64,000 nucleotides of DNA from Micromonospora coxensis (GTDB lineage Bacteria; Actinomycetota; Actinomycetes; Mycobacteriales; Micromonosporaceae): positions 3,472,001-3,536,000 of the forward strand of contig NZ_LT607753.1 of the NCBI RefSeq assembly GCF_900090295.1. The letters are read 5' to 3'. Shown here piece after piece: positions 8,735 through 17,634 of the stretch. Below the pieces are notes generated by a model that saw nothing but the letters and a program-made list of their open reading frames with translations, searched no databases and was not told the origin of the DNA. The stretch's first letter is position 1, and each line of letters starts with the position of its first letter. A program made the position numbers and the translations under genes.

Positions 8735-8779
8735 ACCTCCTGTGGGCTAGGCGGCCACGGTCCTTCCGTGGCAGGAGGT
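8735..8779 (-). promoter_or_regulatory. Putative S6:S18-binding leader that masks the rpsF ribosome binding site
   Basis: Read on the minus strand, ACCTCCTG (8779-8772) is perfectly complementary to CAGGAGGT (8742-8735), which includes the rpsF ribosome binding site. Between them lies a hairpin CCACGG-AAGGA-CCGTGG (8771-8755), and on its 3' side a 12-base bulge that starts with CCG. A stem, a bulge containing CCG and an adjacent hairpin is the described plan of the S6:S18 mRNA motif that mimics 16S rRNA helix 22. The pairing is read directly from sequence; the regulatory role is from the known family. Confidence 0.75.
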
Positions 8780-9349
8780 CTGCGTCGTGGCCCGCTCCCG
8801 CACCGGGGGGACCCGGCCGGACGCGGACAACCGCACCAGGATACCCGGTCCGGACGATCATGCCCGGGCAGGTGGTGACGGCCGGTCCGGACACGGCGAC
8901 AGGGGCCCGCGTCGGCTCCCGAAGGCCGGCGGCGGACCCCTGTCCACGAGGCCGCGGGGCGTCCCGTCCGCATTCCTTGGGTGGGACCTGGGGAGGAACG
9001 ACCACACCGATGAGGTTGGATCGAGGACGCCCCGCGGAGCTTCATCCTGTTGTTATCTGACGGTACAACGGCTCTCGTACCCAGATGGCGGAATTGCAAC
9101 TATTCGTCCGAGATTCTGTCGTCGAGTGGTGACTCGGCGGGACGGGTCCCGCCCCCGACGCCGGGCCGCACGACGGGGGTGACCCCGCACCGGGATCGAC
9201 CACCACGGCTGCGACCGCAGGATCCGGGAGAGCCGAGCGTCGATCCCACCCCGCTCAACGACCACCGGCCCGGACGGTGACGCGGCGGGCGCCGAGACTC
9301 CCCACGACCGTCACCCCAGGCGTCGGTGCGGCGACGTAGGCTCCCCTGC
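8780..9349. other. Intergenic region between rpsF and endonuclease IV gene
   Basis: About 570 bases with no convincing gene. It must hold the rpsF operon promoter (minus strand) and the promoter for the plus-strand nuclease gene. The stretch 9040-9120 is clearly less GC-rich than its surroundings and is the most likely promoter zone; no -35/-10 pair stood out. Short open frames here lack conserved features or good ribosome sites. Confidence 0.5.
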
Positions 9350-10132
9350 ATGCGTATCGGAGCCCATGTCGACCAGGCCGACCCGCTGGCGGAGGCGGCC
9401 TCACGTTCCGCCGGGGCGGTGCAGTTCTTCCTCTCCGACCCGCAGGGCTGGAAGGCCCCGAAACCGCGGGAGGACGCCGACCGGTTGCGCGCCGCCGACG
9501 TGGACCTCTACGTCCACGCCCCGTACGTGATCAACGTGGCCACCCTGAACAACCGGATCCGGATCCCCAGCCGCAAGCTCCTGCTCGGCCACGCGGCCGC
9601 GGCGGCGGAGATCGGCGCGAAGGGGCTGGTCGTGCACGGCGGGCACGTCAACGCCGGCGACGACCTGGCCGTGGGCTTCGACAACTGGCGCAAGACCTTC
9701 GCGTACGCGGCGGATTCCGGAGGGTTGCCGCTCCCGGTGCTGATCGAGAACACCGCCGGCGGTGAGAACGCCTGCGCCCGGCGGCTCGACGCGCTGGCCC
9801 GGCTCTGGGACGCCCTCGGCGACCACGAGGTCGGCTTCTGCCTGGATACCTGCCACGCCCACGCCGGTGGCGAGGAGCTGCTCGACCTGGTCGACCGGGT
9901 CAAGGCCATCACCGGACGGATCGACCTGGTGCACGCCAACAACTCCAAGGGCGCCTTCAACTCCGGTCAGGACCGGCACGACAACCTCGACGGCGGCACC
10001 ATCGACCCGGACCTGGTGGTCGCGGTGATCCGGGCGGCCGGCGCGCCGGTGATCGTCGAGACGCCCGGCGGCGCGGCGGGACAGGCGGCGGACATCGCCT
10101 TCCTGCGGGAGCGGCTGGGGACGGGGGCCTGA
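9350..10132 (+). CDS. nfo: Endonuclease IV (deoxyribonuclease IV)
   Basis: A 260-residue AP endonuclease that cleaves 5' of abasic sites in base excision repair, with a TIM-barrel fold and a trinuclear zinc site. The start is ATG 9350 (MRIGAHVDQ), where the family begins; the open frame eight codons upstream is dropped. Metal-ligand motifs are visible: GAHV at the start, [11 protein letters not shown] near 100, VLIENTAGG near 140, [13 protein letters not shown] near 170, LVHANNSKG near 205, DRHDNLDGG near 215 and VIVETPGG near 235. It ends five bases before the next membrane protein gene, so co-transcription is likely. Confidence 0.93.
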   Translation: MRIGAHVDQADPLAEAASRSAGAVQFFLSDPQGWKAPKPREDADRLRAADVDLYVHAPYVINVATLNNRIRIPSRKLLLGHAAAAAEIGAKGLVVHGGHVNAGDDLAVGFDNWRKTFAYAADSGGLPLPVLIENTAGGENACARRLDALARLWDALGDHEVGFCLDTCHAHAGGEELLDLVDRVKAITGRIDLVHANNSKGAFNSGQDRHDNLDGGTIDPDLVVAVIRAAGAPVIVETPGGAAGQAADIAFLRERLGTGA

Positions 10133-10137
10133 GCCGG

Positions 10138-12288
10138 ATGACCACCGACACGACCGACGGCGGCCGGCCGACCGGACGGACCGACGGCCCCGACGGCCCC
10201 GACGGCGGGGGCGCCACCCCTGACACCGGCAGCACGCACACCGACCCGCCACCCGCCGCCGGCGACGCGTCCGGGGACGCGGCGGCGACCCCGACCGCCC
10301 GCCCGGACGGTCCGGAGGCCACCGGCGACAAGGCCCCCGAGGGTACGACGGGCGACGCGGAGAAGACGGGCGACGCCGAGAAGGCAGGCGACGCGGAGAA
10401 GGCAGGCGACGCGGAGAAGACGGGCGGCGCGAAGAAGGACGGCGCGAAGAAGAGCGACGCGGAAAAGGCGGAGAAGAAGGACGACGCGGAGAAGAAGGAC
10501 GACGCCGCGCCGGCGGACCCCTGGTCGGCGTTCGCCCCCGCCCCGGAGCCGGTCCCCGGGCGCCCCCGTCGCGCCGCACGGGCTCTCGGCCGGCTGCTCG
10601 GGCACGAGTGGACGCTCGCCGCCCTGGCCGCGCTGGCGCTCGCCGCCGCGCTGACCTGGCCGACGCTGCGCTACCCGCTCTACACACTGCCCCAGGACTA
10701 CTGGGACCCGAGCCTCCAGGCGTGGCAGATGGCCTGGTCCGGGCACGCCCTGCGGACCGAACCGGCCCAGCTGTTCCACTCGAACACGTTCTTCCCGGAG
10801 CCGTGGAGCTTCGCCTTCTCCGACATGCTGCTCGGCTACGCGCCCGCCGGCATGATCGGCACCGGCCCGGAGGCGGCGGTGCTGCGCTACAACATCATCT
10901 TCGTGCTGGCCCACGCGCTCGCCACGTTCGGGGCGTACGTGCTGGCCCGTCAGCTCGGGGCGGGTCGGGCCGGCGCGGCGGTGGCCGGGGTGAGTTACAC
11001 CTACGCCCCGTGGCTGCTCGCCCAGGCGGGTCACCTGCACATCGTCTCCAACGGCGGCATCCCGCTGGCGCTGGCCATGCTGGCCCGGGGGCACGGCTGG
11101 TCGTTGCGCCACGGCTACCGGCCGGAGCGCCGGCACACCGGCTGGACGCACGCCGGCTGGCTGGTCGCCGCCTGGCAGCTCAGCCTGGGCTTCGGGATCG
11201 GCCTGGTGTTCGCGTACGTCCTCGCGGGCATCGTGCTGGTCGCGGCGGCGATCTGGTTCCTGCGGCGGTACGTCGTCCGGCCGGTCAAGCGCCCGTTCGG
11301 CACCCGCCTGCTCGTCGCGGACCTGATCGGCGGCCTGACCTTCGCCGGTGTGGGCGTGCTGCTGGCGATCCCGTTCTTCAGGGTGGCCGAGCTGCACCCG
11401 AACGCCGAGCGCACGCTCGGCGACATCGGCGTCTACTCGCCACCGGCGATCGGCTTCCTCACCGCGCCGCCCGAGTCGCGAATCTGGGGCGCGCTGCACG
11501 AGGGGGCCCGGGAGACGCTGCCCTGGCACCCGGAGATGACCCTGCTGCCGGGCTTCGTGCTCTACGCGCTGGCCGCGGGCGGGCTGTTCGTCTCGGTCTG
11601 GCGGCTGCGGCACCGGCTGCTGCTGCTCGCCGGTGTGCTGGTCACCCTGGTGCTGGCGATGGGCACCCGGTTCTTCGACGGCACCTTCACCTACGCGCCG
11701 CTCTTCGAGCACCTGCCCGGCTGGAACGGCCTGCGCACCCCGGGCCGGTTGATGCTCTGGACCACCCTCCTGCTCGGCCTGCTCGCGGCCGGTGCGGTCA
11801 CCGCCTTCTCCGAGCGGGTACGCGAACTCGGCGCCGAGGGTCCCGCCGCCCGTCCGTCGCCCTGGCTGCGGGCCGTCGCCCTGCTGCCGCTGCTGCTGGT
11901 GACGGTCGAGGGGTTGAACGTGACGCCGCACCCGGCGGTGCCCGAGCAGCCGGTGGCCATGCGTACGGTGGACGGCCCGATGCTGGTGCTGCCGAGCAGT
12001 CAGAACCTGGACCAGCCGGTGATGCTCTGGACGACCAGCCGGTTCCAGGACGTGGTCAACGGCGGCAGCGGCTTCACCCCGACCCAGCTCGACGAGGTGC
12101 GCCGGGTGACGCTCGCCTTCCCCGACCGGACCAGCATCGACTACCTGCGGATCCTCGGCGTCCGCAACGTGGTGCTGCTGCGCGACCAGATCGTCGGCAC
12201 GCCGTGGGAGGTCACCGTGGACGCGCCGGTCGACCAGCTCGGGATCACCCGCGAGGAGATCGGCGACGCCGTCGTGTTCCGTCTCTGA
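10138..12288 (+). CDS. Large polytopic membrane protein with Lys/Glu/Ala repeat N-terminus (GT-C-like)
   Basis: A 716-residue protein. Residues 1-155 are disordered; residues about 72-125 are a degenerate repeat built on GDAEKAG/GDAEKTG and later KKDDAEKKDD units (DNA 10353-10505). From residue 155 there are around ten membrane segments. The first extracytoplasmic loop contains LPQDYWDPSLQAWQMAW, then HSNTFFPEPWSFAFSD; a D-x-x-x-Q-type acidic loop after the first helix is common in GT-C glycosyltransferases. A C-terminal soluble part (about residues 590-716) contains LPSSQNLDQPVMLWTTS. The membrane architecture is clear; the glycosyltransferase assignment is an inference and the substrate is unknown. 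Confidence 0.65.
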   Translation: MTTDTTDGGRPTGRTDGPDGPDGGGATPDTGSTHTDPPPAAGDASGDAAATPTARPDGPEATGDKAPEGTTGDAEKTGDAEKAGDAEKAGDAEKTGGAKKDGAKKSDAEKAEKKDDAEKKDDAAPADPWSAFAPAPEPVPGRPRRAARALGRLLGHEWTLAALAALALAAALTWPTLRYPLYTLPQDYWDPSLQAWQMAWSGHALRTEPAQLFHSNTFFPEPWSFAFSDMLLGYAPAGMIGTGPEAAVLRYNIIFVLAHALATFGAYVLARQLGAGRAGAAVAGVSYTYAPWLLAQAGHLHIVSNGGIPLALAMLARGHGWSLRHGYRPERRHTGWTHAGWLVAAWQLSLGFGIGLVFAYVLAGIVLVAAAIWFLRRYVVRPVKRPFGTRLLVADLIGGLTFAGVGVLLAIPFFRVAELHPNAERTLGDIGVYSPPAIGFLTAPPESRIWGALHEGARETLPWHPEMTLLPGFVLYALAAGGLFVSVWRLRHRLLLLAGVLVTLVLAMGTRFFDGTFTYAPLFEHLPGWNGLRTPGRLMLWTTLLLGLLAAGAVTAFSERVRELGAEGPAARPSPWLRAVALLPLLLVTVEGLNVTPHPAVPEQPVAMRTVDGPMLVLPSSQNLDQPVMLWTTSRFQDVVNGGSGFTPTQLDEVRRVTLAFPDRTSIDYLRILGVRNVVLLRDQIVGTPWEVTVDAPVDQLGITREEIGDAVVFRL

Positions 12289-12297
12289 GCCGTCGTC

Positions 12298-12376
12298 GGT
12301 GGGGTTCTCGGGGCAGCCCCACCGGCTCCGGGCGGTCAGGCTTGATCCCTACGCCGGTGGGGCTGCCCCGAGAACC
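12298..12376. repeat. 23-base perfect inverted repeat between convergent membrane-protein genes
   Basis: Arms 12303-12325 and 12354-12376 are perfect reverse complements (left arm begins GGTTCTCGGGGC, right arm ends GCCCCGAGAACC), with a 28-base loop. Each arm also contains the near-palindrome GGGGCAGCCCC, and the left part can form a smaller GGTGGGG/CCCCACC hairpin (12298-12304 with 12317-12323). It lies between the ends of two convergent genes, so a bidirectional terminator is the simplest reading; arms this long could also be the remnant of a small inverted-repeat element. Confidence 0.8.
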
Positions 12377-12412
12377 TGACGTGCCCGAGGTCGTCTGGGA
12401 CTCGCGCGCCTC

Positions 12413-13921
12413 TCAGGTGGGCGTGGTGGCAGGCACCGGTTCGGGTGCTGCGGGTCGGTTGCGGCGGTCGGCGAGCCACGGGACGTCGGGTGCGCCGTCG
12501 AGGACGCCGCCGTCCGGGTCGTCGGCGTACGTGCGGCGCACCGCGTCCCGTTCGGGGTGCAGGATGTCCCGGATCACCAGCACACAGAGCAGCACGACGG
12601 TGCCGAGGCGCAGCGTCGCCGCGAGGACGAACACCCCTTCGGGGAAGACGGGCCGGCTGGTGGCCGCGCCGAGCAGTTCGCCGTAGAAGGCGGTGAAGTA
12701 GCCGATCTCGGCGACCTGCCAGGCGATGAAGGCGCCCCACCGGGGGCGGGCCAGCACGGCCAGCGGCAGCAGCCAGAGCACGAACTGCTGCGACCACACC
12801 TTGCTGAAGATCAGGAACGCGGCGACCACCAGGAAGGCGAGCTGGGCCAGCCGGGGACGGCGGGGCGCCAGCAGCGCCAGCGCGGCCACGCCGAGGCAGG
12901 CCAGCAGGAACAGGGCGTACGACAGGTAGTTCAACGTCGGGATGTTGGCGTTCAACCACTGGAACGGCCCCTGGTCCCCGGGCACGCCGGTGTTCACCTT
13001 GCCGTCGAGGTACCGCCCGATGTACCAGAGGGTGCCCCAGTCGATGGGGCGCTCGGTGTTCAACTCGAAGAACCGGTTCCAGTTCTCCCGGTACGGGATG
13101 GCCACCGGCAGGTTGACCAGGACGAGAGCCGCCAGCGCGGTGCCGAGGGCGGTCAGCGCGGCTCGGAGCCGACCGGCGCGTACGGCGAGCACCAGGATCG
13201 GCCCGAGCACGAACAGCGGCCACATCTTGGCCGCGCCGGCGAGGCCGAGCAGCACGCCGGCCAACGCGGGGTGCCGGCGGGCCCAGGCGGCGAGGCCGAA
13301 GGCGGCCAGTCCGATGGCGAGGAAGTCCCAGTTGACCGTGGCGGTGAGCAGCAGCGCCGGCGCCAGCGCGAAGAGGGCGGCGTCCCAGGGTCGGCGTCGG
13401 CGTAGGGCGAGGATCATCGCGACGGTGGCCACCGCCAACGCGCTGAGCGTCAGCGCGTTGAGGTTGTAGAACCACCGGCCCTGGTTGATCTGCGGGTCGT
13501 CGACGCCGAGGGCGTGCACCGGCAGGCCGAGGGCGCCCATGAAGTAGCCGGTGAGCACCGGGTACTCGACGGGGTGGTCCCGGTAGGGGACCTTGCCCTC
13601 GTTGAGCCCCTCGGCGTAGTAGAGGGCGAGCACGTCGGTGTAGCAGAGCCGGGTGTACTGCACGTTGTTCTGCCAGGCGCCGTCCTGGCAGGGGGACTTC
13701 TGCACCCAGTGCAGCGCCAGGGTGAGGCAGGCCAGCGCCAGCACGATCCGGGTCGCCGTCCAGAACCGCCGCTCGCGGCCGGCGGGCCGGTCCAGCGCGA
13801 CGGCGTGGTCACCGAGCGGGCCACCGATCGCCTCGGACACGCCGCGGACGAAGCCGTCGGACCGGGACGGGTGGTCGCTGCTCCCGGCGTCGTCGATGCC
13901 GGCCGTCGACTGGGTGCTCAT
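12413..13921 (-). CDS. GT87-family (DUF2029) membrane glycosyltransferase
   Basis: A 502-residue protein with about twelve membrane segments, starting at ATG 13921. A loop after the first membrane helix contains YTDVLALYY and, further on, YRDHPVEYPVLTGYFMG, a pattern typical of polyprenyl-phosphomannose-dependent alpha-mannosyltransferases of the GT87/DUF2029 type. WSQQFVLWLLPLAVL near residue 375 is another feature seen in this family. In mycobacteria a GT87-like gene lies beside the ponA1 gene, and here too the gene is directly downstream of the penicillin-binding protein gene on the same strand, separated by a terminator. A role in cell-envelope glycan synthesis is likely; the exact acceptor is unknown. 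Confidence 0.8.
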   Translation of the reverse strand: MSTQSTAGIDDAGSSDHPSRSDGFVRGVSEAIGGPLGDHAVALDRPAGRERRFWTATRIVLALACLTLALHWVQKSPCQDGAWQNNVQYTRLCYTDVLALYYAEGLNEGKVPYRDHPVEYPVLTGYFMGALGLPVHALGVDDPQINQGRWFYNLNALTLSALAVATVAMILALRRRRPWDAALFALAPALLLTATVNWDFLAIGLAAFGLAAWARRHPALAGVLLGLAGAAKMWPLFVLGPILVLAVRAGRLRAALTALGTALAALVLVNLPVAIPYRENWNRFFELNTERPIDWGTLWYIGRYLDGKVNTGVPGDQGPFQWLNANIPTLNYLSYALFLLACLGVAALALLAPRRPRLAQLAFLVVAAFLIFSKVWSQQFVLWLLPLAVLARPRWGAFIAWQVAEIGYFTAFYGELLGAATSRPVFPEGVFVLAATLRLGTVVLLCVLVIRDILHPERDAVRRTYADDPDGGVLDGAPDVPWLADRRNRPAAPEPVPATTPT

Positions 13922-13987
13922 GGAGAGGCATCCTGCCGTACGGCGGGGGTGTGCGTCCCCTCCCGGAGCGCAAGTTCCCGAAAAAGC

Positions 13988-14022
13988 CGTCGGCGGCCGG
14001 ACGTGAGGTCCGGCCGCCGACG
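13988..14022 (-). terminator. Intrinsic terminator after the penicillin-binding protein gene
   Basis: Perfect 15-base arms (13988-14002 and 14008-14022) with a 5-base loop. Reading the minus strand, the hairpin is followed after two bases by TTTTT, the classical rho-independent layout. Confidence 0.88.
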
Positions 14023-14038
14023 GCGGTGTCGCGTGGGG

Positions 14039-16816
14039 CTACTCGCGGATACGGGGTGACAGCGTCGGTAGGAGTCCGCCCCCGTTGCCGCCACCGCCGT
14101 CGTTGCCGCCGCCGCCGTCGTTGCCGCCGCCGCCGTCGTTGCCGCCGCCCGGGTTACCCGGGTTGGTCGGGCCCTGGTTGCCGCCGTTGGGCGGGCAGAA
14201 CAGGCCGAGCGGACCGCAGTCCTGCGGCTGCTGGGGCTGGTTCGGCACGGGCGGCGGCGCGGGCTCCTCGCCGTTGCCGGCGTTCTGGTCGCCGATGCCG
14301 GTGACGCTCGGCATGCTGATCTTGTCCTTGCCGCTGAGCGCGTCGTCCATGTACCGCTCCCAGATCGCTCCGGGCAGCTTCGAACCACCGATGTCGTTAC
14401 CGTTGCGGTCGAGGATCCTCGGCTTCTTCGGGTCCCGGCTGCCGACCCAGACCGCCGTGGCGAGTTGCTCGGTGTAGCCGACCATCCAGGCGTGCGCGTT
14501 GCTCTTGCTGTCGTACTCCCAGGTGCCGGTCTTGGCGGCGGCGTCGCGGCCCCCATCGAGCGAGCGGTTGTTCGGGCCGGGGATCTGCTTGAGCACACCG
14601 GTCACCTCGTCGGCGACCTCCGGCCGGATCCGCTGCTTCGGGTTGCGCTTCTCACCGGTGCCCGGGACGACCTCCCACTTGCCGGTGTCGCGGTTCTGCC
14701 GCTGCACCTTGATGACGAAGTGGGCCTTGTTGTAGACGCCGTGGTTGGCCAGGGTGGCCAGGCCGTTGGCGTGCTCCAGGACGGTCACCGGGTACTGGCC
14801 GTAGCCGACCACGTGGAAGAACGGGTGCGGGGCGACGTCCTCGCTCTTGCTCTTCAGCAGGTTGACCGGCTTCGGCGGGTTGTCGGAGGTGGTCCACATC
14901 GTGGTGATGCCGGCCGCCTTCGCCATGTCGATGATCTTGGAGGGCTTGATCTTCTCCGAGACGTGGTAGAAGGGCACGTTGTACGACTGGATGGTGGAGA
15001 ACTCCAGCGTGCACCACTTGCCGCAGGTCTTGCTCACGTCACGGCCGGCGTTCTGCACCGGGTTCTTGAAGCCCTCCGGCTTGAACGGGGTGGCGTCCCA
15101 GTGCGACTTGACCGAGATGCCCTCGTTGATCGCCGCGGCCAGCGTGTAGACCTTGAACGACGAGCCCGGCGGGTGCCCACCGGTGAGGTTGCCGCCCGAG
15201 TCGACGTTCTTGCCGGCGTAGTCGAAGTCGGCGCCCGAGTCGCCGCCGTAGTAGGCGAGCACCCGGCCGGTCTTCGGCTCGACCGACACCACCGCCGCCA
15301 TCAGGTTCTTCGGCTCGGGGAACGTCTCCGAGCCCTTCTTGCGCTGGGCGGCGTCCTCGGCGGCCTTCTGCAGCTTCGGGTCGATGGTGGTCTGGATCCG
15401 GTAGCCACCGTCGCGCAGCTCGTCCACACAGCTCGGCTTGCCGGGGGCGTTGGAGTTGGTGCAGACGCCCCACCCCTCCAGCTCCTCGCGGACGTAGTTG
15501 ACCACGTTGCCCCGGGGCGTCTTCACGCCGAATCCGGCGCCGCCGTCCTTCGGCTTGAGCAGTGACTTCGTCGGGTACTCGGTGGGCCGCTGCGGCTTGC
15601 CGGCGGCGTTGAGCCAGCCCTTGGCGACCATGCCGTCGAGGACGTACGTCCAGCGCTGCTGCGCCTCGACCGGGTTGACCGCCGGGTCGTAGCCCTTGTG
15701 GCCGCCGGGAGCGGTGCTCGCCACCGGCTGCTTGATCAGTGCGGCGAGCACGGCGCCCTGGGCCACGTCCAGGTCCTTGGCCCGCTTGCCGAAGTACGTC
15801 TGCGCCGCCGCCTCGATGCCGTACGCGCCTCGGCCGAAGTAGATCACGTTGAGGTAGTGCTGCATGATCTCCGGCTTGGAGTACTTCTCGTTGAGCTTGG
15901 AGGCGAGGATCGCCTCCTTCACCTTCCGGGCGTAGGTGTCGTCCTTGAGGTTCTCGTAGGCGTTGCGGGCGTACTGCTGGGTGATCGTCGAGGCGCCCTG
16001 CTTGTCGCCGCCGGTGAGGTTGTTCCACGCGGCGCGGGCGATGCCCTTGTAGTCGACGCCCGAGTGCTCGTAGAAGTTCCGGTCCTCGGCGGCGGCGACG
16101 GCGTCCTGCACGTGCGTCGGGATGTCGTCGATCGTGACGAAGGTGCGGTTCTCGTCGCCGAGCTTGGCCAGCTGGGTCTTGTTGTCCTGCGCGTAGATGG
16201 TGGTGGACAGCGGCAGCGGCACCTCGTTGGGCAGCACCACGTTTGTCGAGTAGTAGGTGAACCCGATCACGCTCACACCGGCGAGCATGATGAAGACCGC
16301 GAAGCTGGCGATCAGCATGTTGATCCGCTTGCGCTTCTTCGCCCGGGCCGCCGCCTGCGGATCACCCGCGCCGGGGCCACCTCGGCCGCCCCGCCCCGGG
16401 CCACCGGGACCACCCGGGCCGCCGCCGGAGACCGGCGCGACACCCGCCCGGGCCACCGCCGCCCGTCCGCCGACCGAGGCGGAGCCGACGCTGGCGCGCC
16501 CACCGACCGCCGCCGCGCCGACGCTCGCCCGCCCGGAGGAGCCGGGGGCCGGGGAGACCGGGACCGAGGCGCGTCCGGCGCCGGCGCGTCCGCCGGGCGC
16601 CGGGGACACCGGCACGGAGGCCCGCCCCGCACCGGCCCGCCCCACCGACGCCGAGCCGGCGGCGCCGGGCTGGCGCGGCGGCACCGACGCCGAGGCCCGG
16701 CCCGTGGGCGCACCGCCCGAGCCGACCGAGGCCCGGCCCGCGGGGGCCGCACCGTCGTTCGCACCCGGAACCTGGGCCCGCGCACGCGGGGAACTGGGAT
16801 CGCCGTACGAGTTCAT
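14039..16816 (-). CDS. ponA: Class A penicillin-binding protein (glycosyltransferase/transpeptidase)
   Basis: A 925-residue bifunctional peptidoglycan synthase. Residues 1-165 are a cytoplasmic tail of Gly/Ala/Ser/Arg repeats with six GRAS units and a tandem repeat of about 17 residues (59-92). A basic patch KKRKR precedes one membrane helix (about 167-188). The glycosyltransferase domain shows AAAEDRNFYEH with catalytic Glu near 244 and ASTITQQYARN near 275. The transpeptidase domain has SSFK (nucleophile Ser552), SYN (611-613) and KTG (762-764). The C-terminus is Pro/Gln-rich, then GGGND repeats. It polymerises and crosslinks lipid II outside the membrane. The neighbouring DUF5318 and GT87 genes match the arrangement around ponA1 in mycobacteria. 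Confidence 0.95.
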   Translation of the reverse strand: MNSYGDPSSPRARAQVPGANDGAAPAGRASVGSGGAPTGRASASVPPRQPGAAGSASVGRAGAGRASVPVSPAPGGRAGAGRASVPVSPAPGSSGRASVGAAAVGGRASVGSASVGGRAAVARAGVAPVSGGGPGGPGGPGRGGRGGPGAGDPQAAARAKKRKRINMLIASFAVFIMLAGVSVIGFTYYSTNVVLPNEVPLPLSTTIYAQDNKTQLAKLGDENRTFVTIDDIPTHVQDAVAAAEDRNFYEHSGVDYKGIARAAWNNLTGGDKQGASTITQQYARNAYENLKDDTYARKVKEAILASKLNEKYSKPEIMQHYLNVIYFGRGAYGIEAAAQTYFGKRAKDLDVAQGAVLAALIKQPVASTAPGGHKGYDPAVNPVEAQQRWTYVLDGMVAKGWLNAAGKPQRPTEYPTKSLLKPKDGGAGFGVKTPRGNVVNYVREELEGWGVCTNSNAPGKPSCVDELRDGGYRIQTTIDPKLQKAAEDAAQRKKGSETFPEPKNLMAAVVSVEPKTGRVLAYYGGDSGADFDYAGKNVDSGGNLTGGHPPGSSFKVYTLAAAINEGISVKSHWDATPFKPEGFKNPVQNAGRDVSKTCGKWCTLEFSTIQSYNVPFYHVSEKIKPSKIIDMAKAAGITTMWTTSDNPPKPVNLLKSKSEDVAPHPFFHVVGYGQYPVTVLEHANGLATLANHGVYNKAHFVIKVQRQNRDTGKWEVVPGTGEKRNPKQRIRPEVADEVTGVLKQIPGPNNRSLDGGRDAAAKTGTWEYDSKSNAHAWMVGYTEQLATAVWVGSRDPKKPRILDRNGNDIGGSKLPGAIWERYMDDALSGKDKISMPSVTGIGDQNAGNGEEPAPPPVPNQPQQPQDCGPLGLFCPPNGGNQGPTNPGNPGGGNDGGGGNDGGGGNDGGGGNGGGLLPTLSPRIRE

Positions 16817-17004
16817 TCCTCACACCCTGCCGGTCGCGGTGGGGCGCGGGGGCGCCGCCACCGGGTTGCCGTGAGTTGACACACGTGGCGCCGCCCCCCG
16901 CAGGGGCAGCGCCGCATCCGTACCAATCGGACCAATCGGGCCATCGAGCTGTCGGTCCGGGTACCCGGCGTCGTCGACGCCGGGAAGGACCGGTCCAGCC
17001 AGGA

Positions 17005-17460
17005 TCACCGTTGCGCCTCTCGCCTTCGCCCGTGGGCCGGGCCCGCGCCGGGGGCGTTCACGCCCGCCGCACCCTGCTCCGACCCGTCCTCGGCCAGCCC
17101 GTCCCGGCCGAGCAGGAACTGCTCGACGAGATGGTTCCAGTCACAGCCGAGGCACACCTCCACCACGAAGACCTGGAACTCACGCAGCGTCATCGCCAAC
17201 ACGGGCAACTCGGCCAGGTTCCGCGCCTGTCCGGCGGACTGCTTGAGTTCGTCCCCGTAAATGTAGTGGACGTGGGTGAGGTTCTCGCTGCGACAGATCG
17301 GGCAGCGCTGCTCGGTCGGCTCGCCGTGGAAACGAGCCGCGTTCTTCAGGTACGGCGAGGCGTCGCAGACGTCGTAGGTGCCGACCCGACCGGCCAGGAG
17401 CTCACGCAGCACCGCCCGCTTCTGGAGCGAGTAGTCCACCACCTGGCGCTGCGTACGCAT
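17005..17460 (-). CDS. DUF5318 family protein with CxxC pairs
   Basis: A 151-residue protein starting MRTQRQVVDYSLQKRA. Two cysteine pairs, CPIC near residue 53 and CLGC near residue 103, suggest one zinc site; between them is HVHYIYGDELKQSAGQ. The C-terminus is Gly/Ala-rich and disordered. The sequence fits the actinobacterial DUF5318 family, found next to ponA in mycobacteria as well, which hints at a link to peptidoglycan synthesis, but no function is known. It is transcribed towards the penicillin-binding protein gene, 188 bases away, and divergently from padR. Confidence 0.75.
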   Translation of the reverse strand: MRTQRQVVDYSLQKRAVLRELLAGRVGTYDVCDASPYLKNAARFHGEPTEQRCPICRSENLTHVHYIYGDELKQSAGQARNLAELPVLAMTLREFQVFVVEVCLGCDWNHLVEQFLLGRDGLAEDGSEQGAAGVNAPGAGPAHGRRREAQR

Positions 17461-17538
17461 GCGGTGAAGGGTACGCGGTCCGGACGGGTGAGGCGACCGC
17501 CGTCACGATCCGTGATGACGACACCGCGGAACGGGGGT

Positions 17539-17568
17539 TTGCCCTGATCGCGGATGAGGTACTAACGT
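17539..17568 (+). promoter_or_regulatory. Probable padR-ino1 promoter
   Basis: TTGCCC at 17539-17544, 18-base spacer, TAACGT at 17563-17568 (fits the actinobacterial TAnnnT -10). The predicted start point falls inside the palindrome at 17570-17592, a position suited to repression. Confidence 0.5.
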
Positions 17569-17569
17569 G

Positions 17570-17592
17570 CGATGTATCGGTCCGATACATCG
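17570..17592. promoter_or_regulatory. Perfect palindromic operator upstream of padR
   Basis: Arms CGATGTATCGG (17570-17580) and CCGATACATCG (17582-17592) are perfect reverse complements around a single T. It lies 42 bases before the PadR start and overlaps the predicted transcription start. ATGTATC/GATACAT halves resemble the AT-centred sites of PadR-family repressors, so PadR autoregulation, and control of ino1 with it, is likely. Confidence 0.8.
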
Positions 17593-17634
17593 AGACGGTT
17601 AACGGCCCTGTGCCGGGGGTAGGAAGGATGGCCC

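Noticed and set aside
9050..9280. Short open frames in the rpsF-nfo gap
   Set aside because: No conserved segments, ribosome sites or codon bias.
10138..10505. Frameshift or pseudogene at the start of the large membrane protein
   Set aside because: The repeat keeps one open frame into the membrane domain and the start lies five bases after nfo.
17461..17634. Riboswitch upstream of padR-ino1
   Set aside because: The only structure is a DNA palindrome at the promoter; too little leader remains for an aptamer.
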